64,000 nt of DNA, taken from assembly GCA_023268155.1 (NCBI GenBank), contig JALNKM010000005.1, positions 1-64,000 on the forward strand, written 5' to 3'. The stretch is from Candidatus Geocrenenecus huangii. Its GTDB lineage: Archaea > Thermoproteota > Nitrososphaeria_A > Caldarchaeales > Wolframiiraptoraceae. A program made the position numbers and the translations under genes. The first letter of the stretch is position 1. The number at the start of each line of letters is the position of its first letter. The notes under the pieces were generated by a model that was not told where the DNA came from, ran no database searches, and was given only the letters and a program-made list of their open reading frames with translations. Positions 33,848-42,206 of this stretch are shown here, piece after piece.

Positions 33848-35161
33848 CTACCTAGAGATCTCCTCTAGAGTTCTATTCCTAGTTTCTTCACCTAATACTA
33901 GTGTAGACACTGAAGCAATTATGTGAGCAGAGGCAAAAACGGTAAATGCTGGAAGGAGAAGACCTCCGCTAACCTCGAACAAGTAGCCGGTGATGGAAGG
34001 CGCAAATATTCCTGCGAGTCGGCCTATGCTTGCCGCTACTCCTGTACCAGTACCTCTAAGCTTAGTTGGATAGAGCTCCGGAGTATAAGTGTATAGTCCA
34101 GCCCATGCTCCAAGATTGAAGAAGGATATAACTCCGCTGTATGCTAATATGAGCTCCAGTTGAGTCGTGAGGGCTAAAAGTATACATCCAACTCCGGCGA
34201 TCATCAGGTAAGATATTAGAACTCCTTTTCTCCCTATCTTATCTAATAAGAAAGCTGCACTGTAGTATCCAGGTACTTGGACGAGTGTTATTACTAGTAC
34301 CCATTCTAGGCTTCTAACAATTTCATACTTGAATAGAGACGCATATATTGATGGTAGCCAGATGAATATTCCATGGTAAGTATAGACGAGCACAGCCCAC
34401 AATATCCATAACACGATTGTGCGTTTCAGGAATTTCTCAGAGAATAGAGTCTTCAAGGAAACTCTATCTTCTCTCTCCGATTCTATACTAATTTTTTCTA
34501 CGTTGCTTACTAGGTTATACTTTGTTAGGACCCTTCTGATATCATCTATCTTCTTTTTCTTTTCTAGAAATCTTAACGACTCGGGTGCATAGTATATGAG
34601 TATAGGGATAAGGATGATAGGGATATATGAGATTGAGAAGACGCTTCTCCAACCTATCTGTGGAGTGATTAGCCTTGCCAGGATTATGGAGAGTATTACT
34701 CCGTAAACCCATGATGTTTCAACTATACCTACGAATCTGCCACGGTATCTTGCGGGAGGATACTCAGACATATATACTGCAGGGATAGGAAGTGTTCCAC
34801 CTAGCCCAAATCCCGCAATTATCCTGAAGATGGCCATGCTAGTATAATCCCATGCAACTCCACATAACCCCGTGAAAAAAGAGCTTACCAGTATCATCAG
34901 GACCATTGTATATTTTCTTCCAAATCTATCAGACATTAAGCCGCTGAGGATAGCTCCGAAGAACATTCCGAGATAGCCGAAGCTAAGCAGTATGCCGGCT
35001 TCTGTTTCAGAAAGTCTCCATTCAGACCTAATGCTTGGAAGAAGTGCTCCTATCAGCATTACGTTCATAGCAGTTAACCCATAGACAAGCGATGAAATGG
35101 TTAACAATACATAATGAAATCTAGTAAGCTTCAACCCTTCAAGTATCTTGACTACACTCAT
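33848..35161 (-). CDS. Major facilitator superfamily transporter (sugar/organic-acid porter type)
   Basis: 437 residues with 12 predicted membrane helices. MFS signatures are SDRFGRKYTMVLMI after helix 2 (about 79-92), PESLRFLEKKKK between helices 6 and 7 (about 192-203), and DKIGRKGVLISY in the second half (about 308-319), together with the PELYPTKLRGTGTG motif near 370. These mark the sugar-porter or aromatic-acid/H+ symporter branch; the substrate is not evident. ATG start. It ends 3 nt from the converging rad50 stop. Confidence 0.88.
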   Translation of the reverse strand: MSVVKILEGLKLTRFHYVLLTISSLVYGLTAMNVMLIGALLPSIRSEWRLSETEAGILLSFGYLGMFFGAILSGLMSDRFGRKYTMVLMILVSSFFTGLCGVAWDYTSMAIFRIIAGFGLGGTLPIPAVYMSEYPPARYRGRFVGIVETSWVYGVILSIILARLITPQIGWRSVFSISYIPIILIPILIYYAPESLRFLEKKKKIDDIRRVLTKYNLVSNVEKISIESEREDRVSLKTLFSEKFLKRTIVLWILWAVLVYTYHGIFIWLPSIYASLFKYEIVRSLEWVLVITLVQVPGYYSAAFLLDKIGRKGVLISYLMIAGVGCILLALTTQLELILAYSGVISFFNLGAWAGLYTYTPELYPTKLRGTGTGVAASIGRLAGIFAPSITGYLFEVSGGLLLPAFTVFASAHIIASVSTLVLGEETRNRTLEEISR

Positions 35162-35238
35162 CTTTATACTACCGTAGCCTAATACCTACTATCCTGTTTA
35201 AAAGGATTGTTTGCTGAAAAATATAGTGTTTAACTACT

Positions 35239-36213
35239 TTAGACGAATTGGTCGAGGAATCTCAATCTCTTCGCTGGATGCGGGTGGGTACTAAATATTT
35301 CTACGAAGATGCTTGGCTTCTGATTCTTGACTTCTTCGATAAGTCTATCAACGTCTTCTCTATATGCTTTAACCTCAACCTCTGGATCAGATATGAAGAA
35401 CGCCTTGAACTGTTCGTATTTTTCTCTAGTTCCTCTACTGATTCTTCCCGACGCCACCATTATCTTTACGAGTGCCCTCTGAAGATTTCTAGCTCCATTG
35501 TTCGCTACCTTACTTGAATGTGCGTCTGCATAATATTCTCTTAGCCTGCTCATGTAGAAGACGAACAAGTTGAAGATGAAGCTGAGAACGATTAAGCCCA
35601 TACCTAGAATTAAAGCTATTGCTCCGCCGTTTCCTCTCTCCCTACTTCCTGAACCCATCCATCCGGAGACATAGAGAGTATACCCTAGATAATATATTAT
35701 GGCTGGGATGATGCTTACCATCATCATCACGACTACATCCCTATGTTTTAGATGACCTATCTCATGACCTACAACTGCCTCGACTTCATCTCTGTCTAGA
35801 TTCCTCAGAAGACCTCTAGTTACCGCAACCATGTTCCCAGTTAATGGGCTGCCGTAAGCAAAAGCATTAGGTATATCTATCTCTGCGACCATTAGTTTGG
35901 GAGTTTTACTCATTCCACTTTCTTTAGACAGTCTATGAACTAGCTCGTGAAGCCATGGATACTCTTCTTCCTTTACTTCTCTAACTCTGTAAACAGCATT
36001 GATAATGTAGGGCCCTATAAGCCATTGGAAGACGTGGAAGAATACAACGAATCCAAGTATTCCATAAAGCCCGAAGTAGGGTATCCCTAGAATTGATAAG
36101 ACTGCTACTAGGACAAGCGTTGCCAAAGCTGTTACAAGCGCCCATACACCTATCATAGATAACCTAAGCTTGAGCAGAGATACTCTAGGAGCAGTAGATC
36201 CGCTGTTCGGCAT
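35239..36213 (-). CDS. htpX: HtpX-like M48 membrane metalloprotease
   Basis: Membrane protein quality-control protease. Two N-terminal membrane helices (about 15-70), then the zinc motif VGHEIGHLKHRD (about 147-158), with further membrane segments at about 160-185 and 205-230, and the third zinc ligand in REYYADAHSSK (about 232-242). The C-terminal STHPHPAKRL is also typical of HtpX. Length 324 is slightly longer than the bacterial protein. The start M-P-N-S-G comes from ATG at 36213, divergent from the FBP aldolase/phosphatase gene. Confidence 0.93.
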   Translation of the reverse strand: MPNSGSTAPRVSLLKLRLSMIGVWALVTALATLVLVAVLSILGIPYFGLYGILGFVVFFHVFQWLIGPYIINAVYRVREVKEEEYPWLHELVHRLSKESGMSKTPKLMVAEIDIPNAFAYGSPLTGNMVAVTRGLLRNLDRDEVEAVVGHEIGHLKHRDVVVMMMVSIIPAIIYYLGYTLYVSGWMGSGSRERGNGGAIALILGMGLIVLSFIFNLFVFYMSRLREYYADAHSSKVANNGARNLQRALVKIMVASGRISRGTREKYEQFKAFFISDPEVEVKAYREDVDRLIEEVKNQKPSIFVEIFSTHPHPAKRLRFLDQFV

Positions 36214-36336
36214 AGATTAGTCACCTCTACCATGTACATTTTCGAGCGGTTAAATAAAAACCTATCAAGCTTTCTCCCCTCCAATATGGGTTGGAAAAAG
36301 ATTTTCATGCCTAGATTAACTATAATTTGAAGTAAA

Positions 36337-37464
36337 TTGGTTAAGACTACAGTCTCGGTAATAAAAGCGGATGTAGGTTCAGTGGCCGGACATACTTGCC
36401 CAACCCGTGAGATGATTGAATACGCGAGGAAAAAACTTTCTGAAGCTAGAGATTCTAAGCTTATCAAAAGCTACCATGTCTACTCTGTCGGAGATGATAT
36501 AGGTCTCGTAATGACTCATGAGAGAGGAGAAGACGACCCTGAAGTCCATAAACTTGCATGGGACATCTTCAGGGAGATTACAGAGAAGGTTAGTAAACCT
36601 CTCAAACTCTACGCTGCGGGGCAAGACCTACTCAAGAACGCTTTTAGTGGAAATATAAAAGGCATGGGTCCAGGTGTTGCAGAACTAGAATTTGAAGAAA
36701 GAAGTTCAGACCCCATAATAGTATTCGCTGCAGATAAAACTAGCCCAGCAGCCTGGAATCTAATTCTATATAGAATATTCGCAGATCCCTCCAATACAGC
36801 TGGACTCGTCATTGACCCCATCCTACACGATGGATTCATATTCGAAGTAATGGATTTGATAGAGGGAAAAGTAGTCAGATTGAAAACCCCTGAAGAAACG
36901 TATGATCTGCTAAGCTTGATAGGAACAATAAACAGATACGTTATCTCTAGAGTATATAGAGCGAAAGATAACGAGCCTGCAGCGTCAGCCTCTACGACAC
37001 GATTATCATATATTGCGGGAAAATATGTTGGTAAGGATGATCCAGTATTAATTGTTAGAGCACAGGCAGGGTTCCCAGCCGTTGGAGAAATTCTCTCTGC
37101 ATTTGCTATTCCGCATCTTGTCCCTGGATGGATGAGGGGGAGCCATTACGGACCCTTAATGCCCGTTAGCTTCAGGAAGAAACAGAACGTCATAAGTTAC
37201 TTCGATGGGCCGCCGAGAGTAGTCGCTATGGGTTGGCAGATATCTAATGGAATACTTGTTGGAGTAGAAGGGGAAGAACCTGTCGATCTATTTGAAGATC
37301 CCGTGTGGGAGTATAGTAGGGAGCTCGCCACTAAGGTAGCGATCTACATGAGGACCATGGGCGAGATTATGCCTGCTAGAATCGAGATAGAGGAGATGGA
37401 GTACACCACATTACCCAAAGTAATGGAGAAGCTGAAGGGGAGGTTCATCCAAGTAGGAAAGTAG
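36337..37464 (+). CDS. fbp: Fructose-1,6-bisphosphate aldolase/phosphatase (bifunctional, archaeal)
   Basis: Condenses triose phosphates and then dephosphorylates the product to fructose 6-phosphate, making gluconeogenesis one-directional. The whole protein matches the family: VSVIKADVGSVAGH (about 5-18) with metal-binding Asp and His, HVYSVGDDIGLVMTH (about 47-61), and the later YFDGPPRVVAMGWQ (about 288-301). Length 375 is typical. It starts with TTG at 36337, about 20 nt after an AT-rich TAACTATAATTT, so the mRNA may be leaderless. Together with tpiA it supports gluconeogenesis. Confidence 0.97.
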   Translation: MVKTTVSVIKADVGSVAGHTCPTREMIEYARKKLSEARDSKLIKSYHVYSVGDDIGLVMTHERGEDDPEVHKLAWDIFREITEKVSKPLKLYAAGQDLLKNAFSGNIKGMGPGVAELEFEERSSDPIIVFAADKTSPAAWNLILYRIFADPSNTAGLVIDPILHDGFIFEVMDLIEGKVVRLKTPEETYDLLSLIGTINRYVISRVYRAKDNEPAASASTTRLSYIAGKYVGKDDPVLIVRAQAGFPAVGEILSAFAIPHLVPGWMRGSHYGPLMPVSFRKKQNVISYFDGPPRVVAMGWQISNGILVGVEGEEPVDLFEDPVWEYSRELATKVAIYMRTMGEIMPARIEIEEMEYTTLPKVMEKLKGRFIQVGK

Positions 37465-37499
37465 AGAAAAAGAAATAGGAAGAATGTTTTAGAAGATTT

Positions 37500-37682
37500 T
37501 TAGAAGTCTTCTTTTATTATTGTTTTTCTTCCATTTGCTTGGCATCTTTGGACAGCTTTCTTTACGATCTCTTTAACTACGGAGTCCAGTCCGTCGAGAG
37601 CGTCAGAAGATAATCTTATTCCTTCTGGTAACAATTCTCTAACCTTTGATTCAACTATTATTCTTTCTCTCGCCATCCTCAA
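37500..37682 (-). CDS. Short histone-fold protein (truncated alpha-3)
   Basis: A 60-residue single histone fold. Helix 1 carries VESKVRELLPEG, the central helix DALDGLDSVVKEIVKKAVQR, and the loop-2 DNA-binding motif is GRKTIIKEDF, with Arg and Asp for the R-D clamp. It stops right after KEDF, where HMf-type histones continue with the helix ELAVK..., so alpha-3 is missing or minimal, as in Bdellovibrio Bd0055-like and the alpha-3-truncated archaeal histones. The start may be TTG 37682 or ATG 37676. The gene is single, close after the FBP aldolase/phosphatase gene on the opposite strand. Confidence 0.88.
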   Translation of the reverse strand: MRMARERIIVESKVRELLPEGIRLSSDALDGLDSVVKEIVKKAVQRCQANGRKTIIKEDF

Positions 37683-37824
37683 TCACTTAATAATATTCTC
37701 GAAATACGACTAATTTAGTTTTTCAGGTGAATAATAGACTTCTAATTTTTAGGGTAATACATATATATGCTTAGAGGCTATCTATATTACTTGCTTACCT
37801 CCAGCTATTTGGTGGGGTTGGTAA

Positions 37825-39192
37825 TTGAGTAATATAGGCTCTTTCCCATCACACATCTTTAGAGCATACGATATTAGAGGAGTGTATGGGAAAGACATAA
37901 CAGACGAGATAGCTAAAGTCATAGCGTTATCATATGCAACAATGCTTGGAAACTCTGGAGAGATCCTGCTCAGCCGTGATGTTCGATTAAGTGGAGAGAA
38001 TCTTATGAAAAGTGTCTCAATAGGGTTGATGGAAGGTGGATGTGACGTAGTGAAGGTCGGGATAGTCCCAACGCCTGTAAGTTACTTTGGAGTAATTTGG
38101 TGGAGGCTTCACGGTGGGGTACAGATTACCGCAAGCCACAATCCCCCAGAGTGGAATGGAATGAAGCTAGTTACCTCTAATGGTGATACTATATCTGAAG
38201 GGGCAGGGATGGAAGAATTAAGAAAGATTGTTTTAGAACGCAAGTGGACTACTTCGGATAAGCAGGGAACCGAAGTAAGTAGAAATCTGATCCCAGAATA
38301 CCTTGAATTCATACTCTCAAAGATAAAGGTAGAGAAGAAGATGAGGATAGCTGTAGACTACTCGAATGGGGCCACAACCATGGTTTTCCCAAATATTGCA
38401 CGGCTACTGGACGTAGAAGTCATCGGGTTAAACGATGAACCTAACGGTTTGTTTCCTGGTCACCTTCCTGAACCAACGGAGGAAACATTGAAAGATTTAC
38501 AAGAACTTGTAAGAAAGAATGACGTCGACTTTGGCGTTGGGTTTGACGGTGATGGCGATAGAGCTGTATTCATAGATGATAGGGGGAGAATACTGCCTGG
38601 AGACATAGTCTTATCAGTCTATGTTAAACACTTAGAGAAGAGGGGGAAGGTGGTCTACGACTTAAATAGCAGCTCAGCTCTCCGGCAAATCATAATTGAA
38701 AGTGGATGCGAGCCAGTAGAATCTAGAGTTGGAAGAGCATACATATTGAGAGAAGTTAGGCGGCTTGGAGCAGTAATAGGTGGAGAGAAAAGTAACCATC
38801 TATATTTCTCAGAGCTATGGGGGTTTGACGACGCGGTCTACGCTACCCTAAAAATGCTGGAAATACTATCCAAGACCGGGAAGAAGCTTTCAGAAATAGT
38901 TGAGAATATACCAGTCTATCCATCCACACCTATAATGGTGTTCGACTGCCCCGACGAGATAAAGAAGATAGTAGTTGACAGGATCGCTGAAAGACTTTCG
39001 AGTGAAGGATTGGAGATAAGCAGACTAGATGGTGTAAAAGCATACTTTAAAGATGGATGGATACTAATTAGACCTTCTAACACTATGCCTCAGATAAAGA
39101 TGTCTGCAGAAGCGGTAACCGAAAAGAGATTAAAAGAAATAGTTGAATATGGGAAAAGACTGATCGTTGAGACTGTTAAATCTCTAGAGTGA
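37825..39192 (+). CDS. Phosphomannomutase/phosphoglucomutase
   Basis: Alpha-D-phosphohexomutase shifting phosphate between C6 and C1 of hexoses. FRAYDIRGVYGKD (about 12-24) binds the sugar, the phosphoserine loop is TASHNPPEWNG (about 102-112), the metal loop GFDGDGDRA (about 239-247), the sugar loop GGEKSNH (about 318-324) and the phosphate-binding RPSNTMPQIK near 417-426. Length 455 is standard. The TTG start has TGGGGTTGG upstream. A TATA-like ATACATATATATG lies about 60 nt before it. The product could feed the nucleotidyltransferase at 7.3 kb. Confidence 0.94.
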   Translation: MSNIGSFPSHIFRAYDIRGVYGKDITDEIAKVIALSYATMLGNSGEILLSRDVRLSGENLMKSVSIGLMEGGCDVVKVGIVPTPVSYFGVIWWRLHGGVQITASHNPPEWNGMKLVTSNGDTISEGAGMEELRKIVLERKWTTSDKQGTEVSRNLIPEYLEFILSKIKVEKKMRIAVDYSNGATTMVFPNIARLLDVEVIGLNDEPNGLFPGHLPEPTEETLKDLQELVRKNDVDFGVGFDGDGDRAVFIDDRGRILPGDIVLSVYVKHLEKRGKVVYDLNSSSALRQIIIESGCEPVESRVGRAYILREVRRLGAVIGGEKSNHLYFSELWGFDDAVYATLKMLEILSKTGKKLSEIVENIPVYPSTPIMVFDCPDEIKKIVVDRIAERLSSEGLEISRLDGVKAYFKDGWILIRPSNTMPQIKMSAEAVTEKRLKEIVEYGKRLIVETVKSLE

Positions 39193-39299
39193 GCATTCAG
39201 ATATTTAGGGAAGAGCATACAATTACAGCCTTTTCCGCAAACTACTCGTATTATCGTGATTCGCTCAACAGTTAAATAAAGTTGTCTCGATAAATATTA

Positions 39300-40343
39300 T
39301 TGAGTCAGAAAATGTTAGCTTTAAGATTATATGGTAAAGAAGACCTAAGATTGGAAGATGTCCCTGAACCCACGTTAAAGGATTCAAATGCAATTCTCAA
39401 AGTTAAAGCTACAAGTATATGTGCAACGGATGCTAAAGCATATTTGACGGGGGCGAGGACTAAGGTCCCCATCATATTGGGACACGAATTCGCTGGAGAC
39501 ATTGTAGAAGCAAGCGGCCCCCTAAAGGATTTTGCAGGTAAACGTGTTGTGGTGAATCCAAACATATTCGACGGCACATGTGAGTACTGTCTCTCGGGAG
39601 AACACGTACTATGCCCCAATAGATATGCGATAGGTGTAGATGTTGATGGATCATTTGCTGAATATGTTGAGATACCTGGTCAAGCTTTCCGAGTAGGAGG
39701 GATACTAGAGATACCGAAACGTCTAAGCTACGAAGAAGCATCATTGACTGAACCTCTAGCAGCTTGTTTAAGAGGACAGCTGAAACTCAACATACGTCCA
39801 GGAGACAATATAATAGTAATAGGCGCTGGACCAATAGGGTTAATGCACTACATGCTGGCTAAAGCACTCGGCGCCTCGATGATTATCCTCAGCGAAGTAG
39901 ATGAAAAAAGAATAGAAATAGCTAGAAGACTTGGTGTAGAATACGTAGTAAATCCGCTAAAAGAAGACATTGAGAAATCTATACTTGACTTAACAGATGG
40001 CAGGGGTGCAGATGTAGTAGTAGTCGCCGTGGGGTCTCCGCATGCGCAGAAAGATGCTTTAAGAATAATCCGTAAAGGTGGAAGGATAAACTTCTTCGCA
40101 GGTCTCCCACCTGGCTCTGGCGAGGTACCAATAGACACTAACATTATTCATTATAAGCAGATAACGATTCTGGGAACATCTATGCAAACGCCTTTAGAGT
40201 TTAAGAAGACACTAGATCTTATGGTTTCAGGTCTCGTGGATGTTAAGCCGTTGATAACTCATAGATATAGTTTGAAGAATGGGTTAGAAGCGTTCTCGAG
40301 AACTCTTAAAGCAGAAGGATTAAAAATAGTGTTAGCTCCCTAG
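39300..40343 (+). CDS. Zinc-dependent medium-chain alcohol/polyol dehydrogenase
   Basis: MDR-family NAD(P)-dependent dehydrogenase. Catalytic zinc residues are Cys in SICATDAKAY (about 40) and His-Glu in GHEFAGDIVEASG (about 61-73). The structural zinc loop is reduced: DGTCEYCLSGEHVLC keeps three Cys and has Asp where the first Cys should be. The Rossmann motif is VIGAGPIGLMH (about 173-183). The family includes threonine, sorbitol and glucose dehydrogenases; I cannot fix the substrate. It opens at TTG 39300 with a TATA-like TTAAATAAAG about 27 nt upstream; ATG 39312 is the alternative. Confidence 0.88.
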   Translation: MSQKMLALRLYGKEDLRLEDVPEPTLKDSNAILKVKATSICATDAKAYLTGARTKVPIILGHEFAGDIVEASGPLKDFAGKRVVVNPNIFDGTCEYCLSGEHVLCPNRYAIGVDVDGSFAEYVEIPGQAFRVGGILEIPKRLSYEEASLTEPLAACLRGQLKLNIRPGDNIIVIGAGPIGLMHYMLAKALGASMIILSEVDEKRIEIARRLGVEYVVNPLKEDIEKSILDLTDGRGADVVVVAVGSPHAQKDALRIIRKGGRINFFAGLPPGSGEVPIDTNIIHYKQITILGTSMQTPLEFKKTLDLMVSGLVDVKPLITHRYSLKNGLEAFSRTLKAEGLKIVLAP

Positions 40344-40432
40344 ATGGAGGGATAATCAGAGAAATATACGTAAAGCCTCATGACATCTTACGTTATAGTG
40401 AATCATCACTAAGCGAAAAAAGGGATTAAGCG

Positions 40433-40468
40433 TAAATAGTTATTAGCTGAATGTTCTATTTTTGTCTA
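40433..40468 (+). promoter_or_regulatory. Likely promoter of the box C/D sRNA
   Basis: TAAATAGTTATTA at about 40433-40445 is a TATA-like element 25-30 nt before the predicted 5' end of the sRNA, the normal archaeal spacing. A separate inverted repeat TAGTGA-atca-TCACTA lies upstream at 40396-40411. Confidence 0.4.
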
Positions 40469-40527
40469 GGGCGATGATGAATCCTGGCTGCCAGATCTAA
40501 TGATGAAGGTCAAAAGCTCTGAAGCCT
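40469..40527 (+). ncRNA. Box C/D methylation-guide sRNA
   Basis: Ordered elements of an archaeal C/D sRNA are present: box C ATGATGA (40474-40480), a guide of 11 nt, box D' CAGA (40492-40495, one change from CTGA), a 4-nt K-loop spacer, box C' ATGATGA (40500-40506), a 12-nt guide, and box D CTGA (40519-40522). Flanking GGGC/GCCT can pair as the terminal stem. The first guide is complementary to GCAGCCAGGAU; from memory the 23S rRNA GTPase-centre region contains CAGCCAGGAU, so this is a likely methylation target. The second guide predicts a target AGCUUUUGACCU, which I could not place. It lies in a 299-bp gap between two converging metabolic genes. Confidence 0.68.
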
Positions 40528-40642
40528 CCGTTAAAAATCTACAACTCATCTTCTCTTTAGTGAGTTTGAAATAACGTATTGAATCTCATATGCGTAATGA
40601 GTTTAATCTCTGATAAACGATGAGTAATCGGCAATCTGATCT

Positions 40643-41473
40643 TTAGACCAATCTTGATACTTCCTCATAATCTTCCTCACTCATTATCCACCCAATTGAA
40701 CCTAATATTTCTTCGAGGTGCTTTGGGTTCATGGTTCTAGGTATCGCCACCACGTTATCGTGTCTAAGAACCCAATTGATAGCTACTTGTACCGCAGTCT
40801 TACCATATTTTTTACCAATCTTTTCTAGCCTGCTCTTGTAGGGTTCCTGAGCTATTTGACCCTTCGATAAAGGTCTGTAAGCGATGACGGTAATGTTATT
40901 CTTCCTACAGAAAGGCAGTACATACTCTTCTATTCCTTTATCGATGATATTATATAAGACTTGGTTTGACACTATCTCTGTATGCGAGAGGTAGGACATT
41001 GCTTCTTCAAGATCTCTTACATTAAAATTACTTACACCTATGTATCTTGTCTTCCCATCTAAAAAGAGCCTCTCCATAGCCCTCATAGTATCTCTTAAAG
41101 GTATACCTGGGTTCGGCCAATGAACTTGGTAGAGGTCGACGTAATCTAGATTCAGTCTCTTCAAGCTACCCTCCATAGCTTTTAAGACATCCTGATATCT
41201 AAGATTAGATATCCACACCTTGGTAGCTATGAATAGCTTTTCCCTATCAAATTCTCTGATGGCATCTCCAACTATCTCCTCGGTGTGGCCTCCACCGTAG
41301 ACCTCTGCGGTATCTATAAATGTTATACCCATGTTGATCGCGAGCCTAATCATTTCTATTGCTTGCCTGTCTACTGAATAGTCTGGAGTAAATCTTCCAC
41401 CTATCTCCCACGTTCCGAAACCGATCACAGGCAAGTACACTTCTGTCTTACCTAATCTTCTATACTCCATCAC
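40643..41473 (-). CDS. Aldo/keto reductase
   Basis: NAD(P)H-dependent carbonyl reductase of the AKR fold. Catalytic residues are Asp and Tyr in DTAEVYGGG (about 55-63), Lys in FIATKVW (about 80-86) and His in YQVHWPN (about 114-120); the phosphate-binding VAIPRT is near 244-249. Length 276 is the usual short bacterial/archaeal form. The natural substrate is unknown. It begins 43 nt after the phosphoribosyltransferase stop and may be the last gene of the stomatin-STOPP operon. ATG start. Confidence 0.92.
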   Translation of the reverse strand: MMEYRRLGKTEVYLPVIGFGTWEIGGRFTPDYSVDRQAIEMIRLAINMGITFIDTAEVYGGGHTEEIVGDAIREFDREKLFIATKVWISNLRYQDVLKAMEGSLKRLNLDYVDLYQVHWPNPGIPLRDTMRAMERLFLDGKTRYIGVSNFNVRDLEEAMSYLSHTEIVSNQVLYNIIDKGIEEYVLPFCRKNNITVIAYRPLSKGQIAQEPYKSRLEKIGKKYGKTAVQVAINWVLRHDNVVAIPRTMNPKHLEEILGSIGWIMSEEDYEEVSRLV

Positions 41474-41516
41474 AGTATCAAGAACTAGTAGGATTCCAGC
41501 TAATATATTAATTATC

Positions 41517-42206
41517 TTATCTTCTTGATAATCTGTATTCTTCTAGTAGTTTCCGAACCTCTGTACTTGTTATATCTCTCCACTCAACGTAAGCGTCGGC
41601 CACAGCGAAGATCCTACTTGACCTCACGTTTAGGCAGATTACCCGGTCTACTTTATCATAGATTTTTCTCAACGCTTCGGTCGACCCCGTTGGAACAGCT
41701 ACTATCAATTGTCTACATCTTCTCTTCTTCACTACATCCACTGCGACAGCCATCGTATATCCAGATGCTAATCCATCGTCCGTGATTATTACGTTAATAT
41801 CTTTAACATTTAGGTTGTATCCTTCTAGGCCCCACTCAACCATTCTTAGCTTTATCTCGTTAAGCTCGTTAGAAATGCACTTAGAGACAACACTCGGTGA
41901 GAGCTCCATCAACTCTACTAGTTCATTGTTTAGGAGGTACGTGCCATCCCAGCTTACTGCCCCAAGGCCTACTTCCTGATTCCATGGAAGATGAATCTTC
42001 CTAACCATTACTAGATTAAAATCTAAGTTGAGCTTTCTAGCTAGGGTTAATCCTACAGGAACACCACCGGACGGTATAGCTAGGACAACAGTGTCTCCTG
42101 CATCTTTGTATTCTGATAGCTTCTCGGCAAGCCTTTCAGCTGCTTCTACTCTATCCTTGAAGACCCTTATCTTCTCTCTGAGAGAATATTCATCCACTAT
42201 CTTCAT
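41517..42206 (-). CDS. Phosphoribosyltransferase-family protein (COG1926-like)
   Basis: A 229-residue type I PRTase fold. KDRVEAAERLAEKL at 17-30 is the F-x-D-R-x-x-A-A-x-x-L-A head seen in this predicted family, VLAIPSGGVPVGLTLA (about 41-56) is the PPi loop region, and INVIITDDGLASGYTM (about 135-150) is the PRPP/phosphate-binding motif with its two acidic residues. No purine or pyrimidine base is implied, and members of this group are largely uncharacterised. Its ATG overlaps the STOPP stop by 4 bp (ATGA), so it belongs to the stomatin operon. Confidence 0.85.
   Translation of the reverse strand: MKIVDEYSLREKIRVFKDRVEAAERLAEKLSEYKDAGDTVVLAIPSGGVPVGLTLARKLNLDFNLVMVRKIHLPWNQEVGLGAVSWDGTYLLNNELVELMELSPSVVSKCISNELNEIKLRMVEWGLEGYNLNVKDINVIITDDGLASGYTMAVAVDVVKKRRCRQLIVAVPTGSTEALRKIYDKVDRVICLNVRSSRIFAVADAYVEWRDITSTEVRKLLEEYRLSRR

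Noticed and set aside
40396-40411. Inverted repeat TAGTGA-atca-TCACTA as a terminator of the dehydrogenase gene
   Set aside because: It is followed by an A-run, not a T-run, on the plus strand, so it does not look like an archaeal terminator.
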